In this document: in pieces, positions 60,665-64,000 of the stretch
How positions within the stretch are numbered: position 1 is the stretch's first letter
How the letters are laid out: every line of letters starts with the position of its first letter
Source: JAOAFX01 sp049700315
GTDB lineage: Bacteria > Hydrothermota > Tepidihabitantia > SM23-42 > JAOAFX01
Assembly: GCA_049700315.1 (NCBI GenBank)
Contig: JBNAVN010000001.1
Span: forward strand, 34,758-98,757
Reading direction: 5' to 3'
Length of the DNA stretch: 64,000 bases
Notes under the pieces: model-generated
Database searches by the model: none
What the model was told of the DNA's origin: nothing
Seen by the model: only the letters and a program-made list of their open reading frames with translations
Made by a program: the position numbers and the translations under genes

Positions 60665-61057
60665 CTGAAGACATATCTCGTTGACACTCATGTATTAGTC
60701 TGGTTTCTAACTGCCAGCAAACAATTAAGTAAGAAAGTTGAAAACATTCTCCGAAAGCAAGGAATTCGGATAATTATTCCTACAATCGTTTTGGCTGAAT
60801 TAAAATACCTGCACTACAAGGAAAAAATTCCCATTTCTTTTGAAAAAATTAAAACAGCAATTGATGAGGATGAAAGGTGTATAATTTTTCCGTTGAATGA
60901 AGATGTTGTCAATGCACTTCCTACACAATTAGATATACACGATGGCATTATCTGTGCTACAGCGATTGTGTTTAGCAAAACGCTTAAAGAAGAAATTATG
61001 GTTCTTACTTGTGATAGAGAAATGCGAGATTCTGGACTAATAAAAGTTATTTGGTAA
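60665..61057 (+). CDS. PIN-domain (VapC-like) toxin lacking a standard start codon
   Basis: About 130 residues: LKTYLVDTHVLVWFL with the first catalytic Asp, PTIVLAELKYL with Glu, then LDIHDGIICATAIVF with Asp and TCDREMRDSG with Asp: the four acidic residues of a PIN ribonuclease. The frame is the same as the antitoxin's, separated by TGA and one CCG codon, and the first codon that fits is CTG 60665. The first ATG/GTG/TTG is at 60791, which would remove the first Asp. It may use CTG, be made by readthrough, or be dead. Confidence 0.7.
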   Translation: MKTYLVDTHVLVWFLTASKQLSKKVENILRKQGIRIIIPTIVLAELKYLHYKEKIPISFEKIKTAIDEDERCIIFPLNEDVVNALPTQLDIHDGIICATAIVFSKTLKEEIMVLTCDREMRDSGLIKVIW

Positions 61058-61365
61058 AATCAAAACTCTATTTTTATTGATTTAAATTAAATACAAACTT
61101 CCTAAACTTATAACTTCATTCCATATCCACTCAATTGAACAAAGGGGGAATAAATCCGTAAGGATTTTATGGAAAGCCAGAATCTCAACTAAGACATTTC
61201 GCGAAATGTAAAAAAATTTTGGAAGAAGGACTGGAAGGTTTTGTATTTGGCCTATTGTCTGTTGTAGAATGTAGAAATTTGATCACTACCATTTGAAAAG
61301 ATCAATTTTATTTGAGTAAAATTTTACTTTGATGAAAGACAGAAGATCCCTGCATACTCAGAGTC
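61058..61365. other. Gene-poor spacer with small palindromes
   Basis: No gene seen. It contains AAATCC-GTAA-GGATTT (61152-61167) and the perfect palindrome ACATTTCGCGAAATGT (61194-61209). Confidence 0.5.
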
Positions 61366-61393
61366 TTGACTTGTGTAAATTTTGTGATAAAAT
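61366..61393 (+). promoter_or_regulatory. Promoter of the cupin-ERCC4 pair
   Basis: TTGACT (61366-61371), 16-base spacer, TAAAAT (61388-61393), seven bases to ATG 61401: leaderless or nearly so. Confidence 0.8.
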
Positions 61394-61400
61394 AATTTAT

Positions 61401-61772
61401 ATGAAGACTAAAAGTCTGAAACGCTGCTCCGGATTCAGTGGAGGAGATAATTCAAAATTGAGGGAATTTCTTGATCCTAAAAAGGAAAGAAGTAAGTTAA
61501 ACTATACCCTCGCCTATGAAAGGGTAGAACCAAAGCAAAAGACATTGAAGCACCAGCTAAAATATACTGAAGTATATCTTATATTAGAGAGAAAAGGTAT
61601 TATGTATAGCAACAAGGAAACAAACAATGTAAATTCTGGTGATAAAATTTACATTCTCCCTAATTCAATGCAGTTTATTGAGAATAGAGGCGAAATACCA
61701 CTTGAATCTTTGTGGATAGTTGAACTAGCATGGAAACCAGATTGTGAGGAGGTCTTTAGAAGAGATGGATAA
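61401..61772 (+). CDS. Small cupin-fold protein
   Basis: 123 residues. The core LNYTLAYERVEPKQKTLKHQ followed by YTEVYLILERKGIMYSNKE and GDKIYILPNSMQFIENRGE has the cupin order (H.H-like first motif is incomplete: one His at about 57, then Glu at about 63). It may bind a ligand but lacks a full metal site. ATG 61401 fits the promoter; an ATG at 61329 lies upstream of it. It overlaps the ERCC4 gene. Confidence 0.72.
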   Translation: MKTKSLKRCSGFSGGDNSKLREFLDPKKERSKLNYTLAYERVEPKQKTLKHQLKYTEVYLILERKGIMYSNKETNNVNSGDKIYILPNSMQFIENRGEIPLESLWIVELAWKPDCEEVFRRDG

Positions 61773-62598
61773 TCAGCCCCTAAAATGGATAATGTACAAA
61801 CAGGAAGATGAAAAATTCCCCTATCGCCTCTATATTGAGATTGCTCCAGATAATTTTTTATGCCTTAATGTTCAGGAACGTTGGCCCGGACCAGGGAAAA
61901 AGATCTTCTGTCACAGACTTGAAGACTGTCCTTCTTTAAGTTTACCTCCGGAAGAGCCAATAGAGGAGTGTAATATAATTACTGCCCATCATTATGGAAG
62001 AAGGCTTGTTATTGTGTTAAATAGGAAGATAAAGCGCCGATGCTGGTTTGTGTTTATAAAAAGGGAATACAAGAAAAGGCCCGGGGAATTTTATGAACAG
62101 GTCTTCTGGATAACCCAGTCTTCGGAGGCAATAAGAAGACCCGGAGCGTATGTGCCAAAAGTGAAGGAAGATGTTTCAATTGAAATAGTAATTGACAAAC
62201 GCGAACACTATCCCTATAAATTTGGGTATGTCCAGACCAAAAGGGAAAACCTTCCGGTTGGCGATTACGCCTTAATAAAAGATGGAAGAATCGTTGCCGT
62301 CGCTGAGAGAAAGAGCCTTGATAATTTTTTGAATCAAGTTGGCACCTATGACTCATTGAAGGCAACTCTTAATGAACTTATTACATATCCCTACAAGGCA
62401 TTGATTCTTGAATCCCCATATAGCGACTTTTTAAATCCCAAAAAGATAAGACCATACCGCGCCTCATATATTGCAGAAATCCTCTCTGACCTTGCGGTTC
62501 GTTTTCCCGAGATACAGATTATCTTTTGTGACAATAGAAAATTTGCCCAGGAATGGCTCCTGCGCTGGTTTTTGAGAATAAACGCTGAAGATAAATAA
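61765..62598 (+). CDS. ERCC4-domain nuclease
   Basis: 277 residues. The C-terminal half (about 130-270) has the XPF/ERCC4 nuclease pattern: VIDKREHYPYKF, NLPVGDYALIKDGRIVAVAERKSLDNFLN, where the D, ERK-type residues form the active site, and ALILESPYSDF. The N-terminal half is not recognised. Bacterial ERCC4 proteins of this kind are uncommon and uncharacterised. ATG 61765 lies 12 bases after GAGGAGG; a GTG at 61744 is possible. Confidence 0.8.
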   Translation: MDNQPLKWIMYKQEDEKFPYRLYIEIAPDNFLCLNVQERWPGPGKKIFCHRLEDCPSLSLPPEEPIEECNIITAHHYGRRLVIVLNRKIKRRCWFVFIKREYKKRPGEFYEQVFWITQSSEAIRRPGAYVPKVKEDVSIEIVIDKREHYPYKFGYVQTKRENLPVGDYALIKDGRIVAVAERKSLDNFLNQVGTYDSLKATLNELITYPYKALILESPYSDFLNPKKIRPYRASYIAEILSDLAVRFPEIQIIFCDNRKFAQEWLLRWFLRINAEDK

Positions 62599-62649
62599 GC
62601 GGAATTTGATAGTATCATCTAATGTTGGAAATAAAAATCCTACGCACTG

Positions 62650-62804
62650 AATTTTAAGATATTCAGGGGAACGTTTTTAACCCCACTTACGAAGTGGGGG
62701 ATAGGCTGAAAAAGAATGGTGATAAGTTCTGGAATTTCATAACTTTTTACCCCCACTTCGTAAGTGGGGGTAGGGTATTTTATGAAGTCAAGCGTCTTAA
62801 AATT
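62650..62804. repeat. 155-bp element with terminal inverted repeats and two mirrored hairpins
   Basis: AATTTTAAGA (62650-62659) and TCTTAAAATT (62795-62804) are 10-bp terminal inverted repeats. Inside, CCCCACTTACGAAGTGGGGG (62681-62700) and its reverse complement (62751-62770) are each hairpins. No gene within. The layout is like a MITE or small palindromic mobile element. Confidence 0.65.
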
Positions 62805-62870
62805 TATTATTGAAACTTTTCAAAGAAGATTTGCATTCCTTCTTTTTAAGTAAAAGTAAGTTTTTCCCAA

Positions 62871-62906
62871 AAATGTAGCGTCCAGATTTATCTGGACGAT
62901 TGAAAT
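62871..62906 (+). repeat. ATGTAGCG palindrome unit (REP-like)
   Basis: AATGTAGC followed by GTCCAG-ATTTAT-CTGGAC. Same form as the units at 50310 and in the loop at 50170-50207, with different arms. The rest of 62805-63127 shows only scattered AATGTAGC motifs and no gene. Confidence 0.65.
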
Positions 62907-63127
62907 TCCCTGTCTAACCCGCATTATTCATATTGAATTTGAAAATAGAAATTTTTCCTATTTGTGAATGTCCTTCAGTCAATTTTGAAAAGATAAAATT
63001 GAAACAGTTGAAAATTTAACTTATATTTATGTTAAAAATGTAGTATTTTGCAAAATTTGAATAGACCTCTCCTACTAAAGAGAAATTTTAAGGAAAATAG
63101 TAATGTAGCAAATTGAAGAATTAGACT

Positions 63128-64000
63128 TTAACTGGTGTTAAAACAAAGATTTTTGCAGACCTGAATAAATATTGGCCGAAATGGCCAACCCGAAGCAAGA
63201 CAAAACCAAATCCGCCGCACCGTCTCTTTTACCAAAGCACCAACCTTGATCAGTTTTAACCGAATCGTCTCAATTGTGGCACTGGCCAAAACCGTTCTTT
63301 TAAGCATATCCGCCCGAAAGTTAGAAACTAAAACATAAGCCAGACTATGCAACAATAATCGAAAAGCATTCGCCACATAACCATGACAACTAAGCCGATC
63401 CGCACGCAAACCATTCTTAAACTCCTTAATCCAATTCTCACTCTCCCCACGATCCTCATAAAGATCAAAAAGCCCCTCCGCCTCACCCCTACTAAAGGAT
63501 GTCACCACAAAACGTAGGTTCAACCCCTTCTCATTATACTCAACCTTCGCCAAAACCCGACGCCTTTTATACCAGGACCTTGCCCGATACCAAAAACTGG
63601 TATAATATCTCACCACCTTACCCATTCGCTTATACCTCTGCCGGGCACGGCTGACTAACCACGCCACCCGACGCTTGAGCACACTATTGGCCGGCAAACC
63701 AATAAGATAATCAATCCCCAAATCTTCAGCCACCAGATATACACCCGGCACCGCACCCGCCGCATCACTGCAAAAAATAATCTGCTTGGTATCCAAACGG
63801 CGCTGGAGCTCTTTAACAATCCGCTTTAAATCTACCGTCATACGATACGAACCATGAGCATTGCCCGGCCGCAAACGGACACTCAATAATTCCCCAGTTG
63901 AACCATCAAAAAATAATAACGGATAATACATATGCTGGTCATAAAACCCATTGAAAAACGACAACTGCTGAACACCATGACAGGGGTCATCCGTAGAATC
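63128..64000 (-). mobile_element. IS1380-family transposase, 5' part beyond the right edge
   Basis: The frame is open to position 64000 (291 codons seen). It has DSTDDPCHGVQ and FFNGFYDQHMYYPL from the first catalytic region, HGSYRM, the second region CSDAAGAVPGVY, and the C-terminal ENWIKEFKNGLRADRLSCHG with the catalytic Glu, then RLLLHSLAYVL. This is the DDE pattern of IS1380. The usual RADSGF in the second region reads CSDAAG, keeping the Asp. End repeats of the element could not be placed. Confidence 0.85.

Noticed and set aside
1..64000. CRISPR arrays
   Set aside because: No regularly spaced direct repeats with unique spacers were seen. The palindromes are dispersed, not arrayed.

Overview
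The window (about 40% GC by eye) looks like a bacterial chromosome segment from the FCB side of the tree, most like the uncultured WOR-3/Stahlbacteria type lineages. The signs are several exported proteins with type IX secretion (T9SS) C-terminal sorting domains, a PorV-like outer-membrane protein, a TonB receptor with a carboxypeptidase-like N-terminal domain, EndoQ, and many fibronectin-type proteins. The phylum call is inference; no rRNA gene is present.

Layout. 1-683: end of an Ig-like surface protein. 756-1515: a MazG-like protein and an S23-type four-helix-bundle protein. 1512-9636: two tandem copies of a four-gene membrane cassette, called A-B-C-D here. A has a fibronectin ectodomain, one TM and a cytosolic DUF6754-like domain; B is polytopic; C has a periplasmic domain between two TMs; D is polytopic. 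9752-22091 (minus): an export/uptake operon with a lipoprotein, TonB receptor, three T9SS-type cargo proteins and a PorV-like protein. 22220-24334 (minus): exbB-exbD-exbD-tonB. 24397-30618 (minus): a nine-gene operon with a third A-B-C-D cassette followed by a DUF4388-type protein, two roadblock-like proteins and two small membrane proteins.

30649-45994 (minus) holds housekeeping and envelope genes: GT2 glycosyltransferase, rsmG, mazG, PSP1/RicT-like, FtsB/DivIC-like, Wzc- and Wza-like exopolysaccharide export, EndoQ, a methyltransferase, guaB, a GT39-type glycosyltransferase, a radical SAM/SPASM protein, queG, and a TPR/periplasmic-binding lipoprotein. tRNA-Tyr and tRNA-Thr follow. 46610-50117 (plus) encodes a NUDIX protein and an SbcD/SbcC-like pair whose ATPase carries two membrane segments. 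From 50118 to the right edge the region is looser: palindromic repeats, gene remnants (T9SS protein, HEPN protein, M23 peptidase), a histidine kinase with an integrin-like sensor and its NtrC-type regulator, a TPR protein, a damaged PIN toxin-antitoxin pair, a cupin/ERCC4-nuclease pair, and an IS1380-type transposase running off the edge.

Two points stand out. First, the A-B-C-D cassette occurs three times in fixed order with ATGA-type overlaps, and one copy is tied to roadblock/DUF4388 proteins; I know of no function for it. Second, I could read twelve TTGACA/TATAAT-type promoters with a spacer of exactly 16 bp, and at least five place the start codon 5-6 bases after the -10 box, which predicts leaderless mRNAs.
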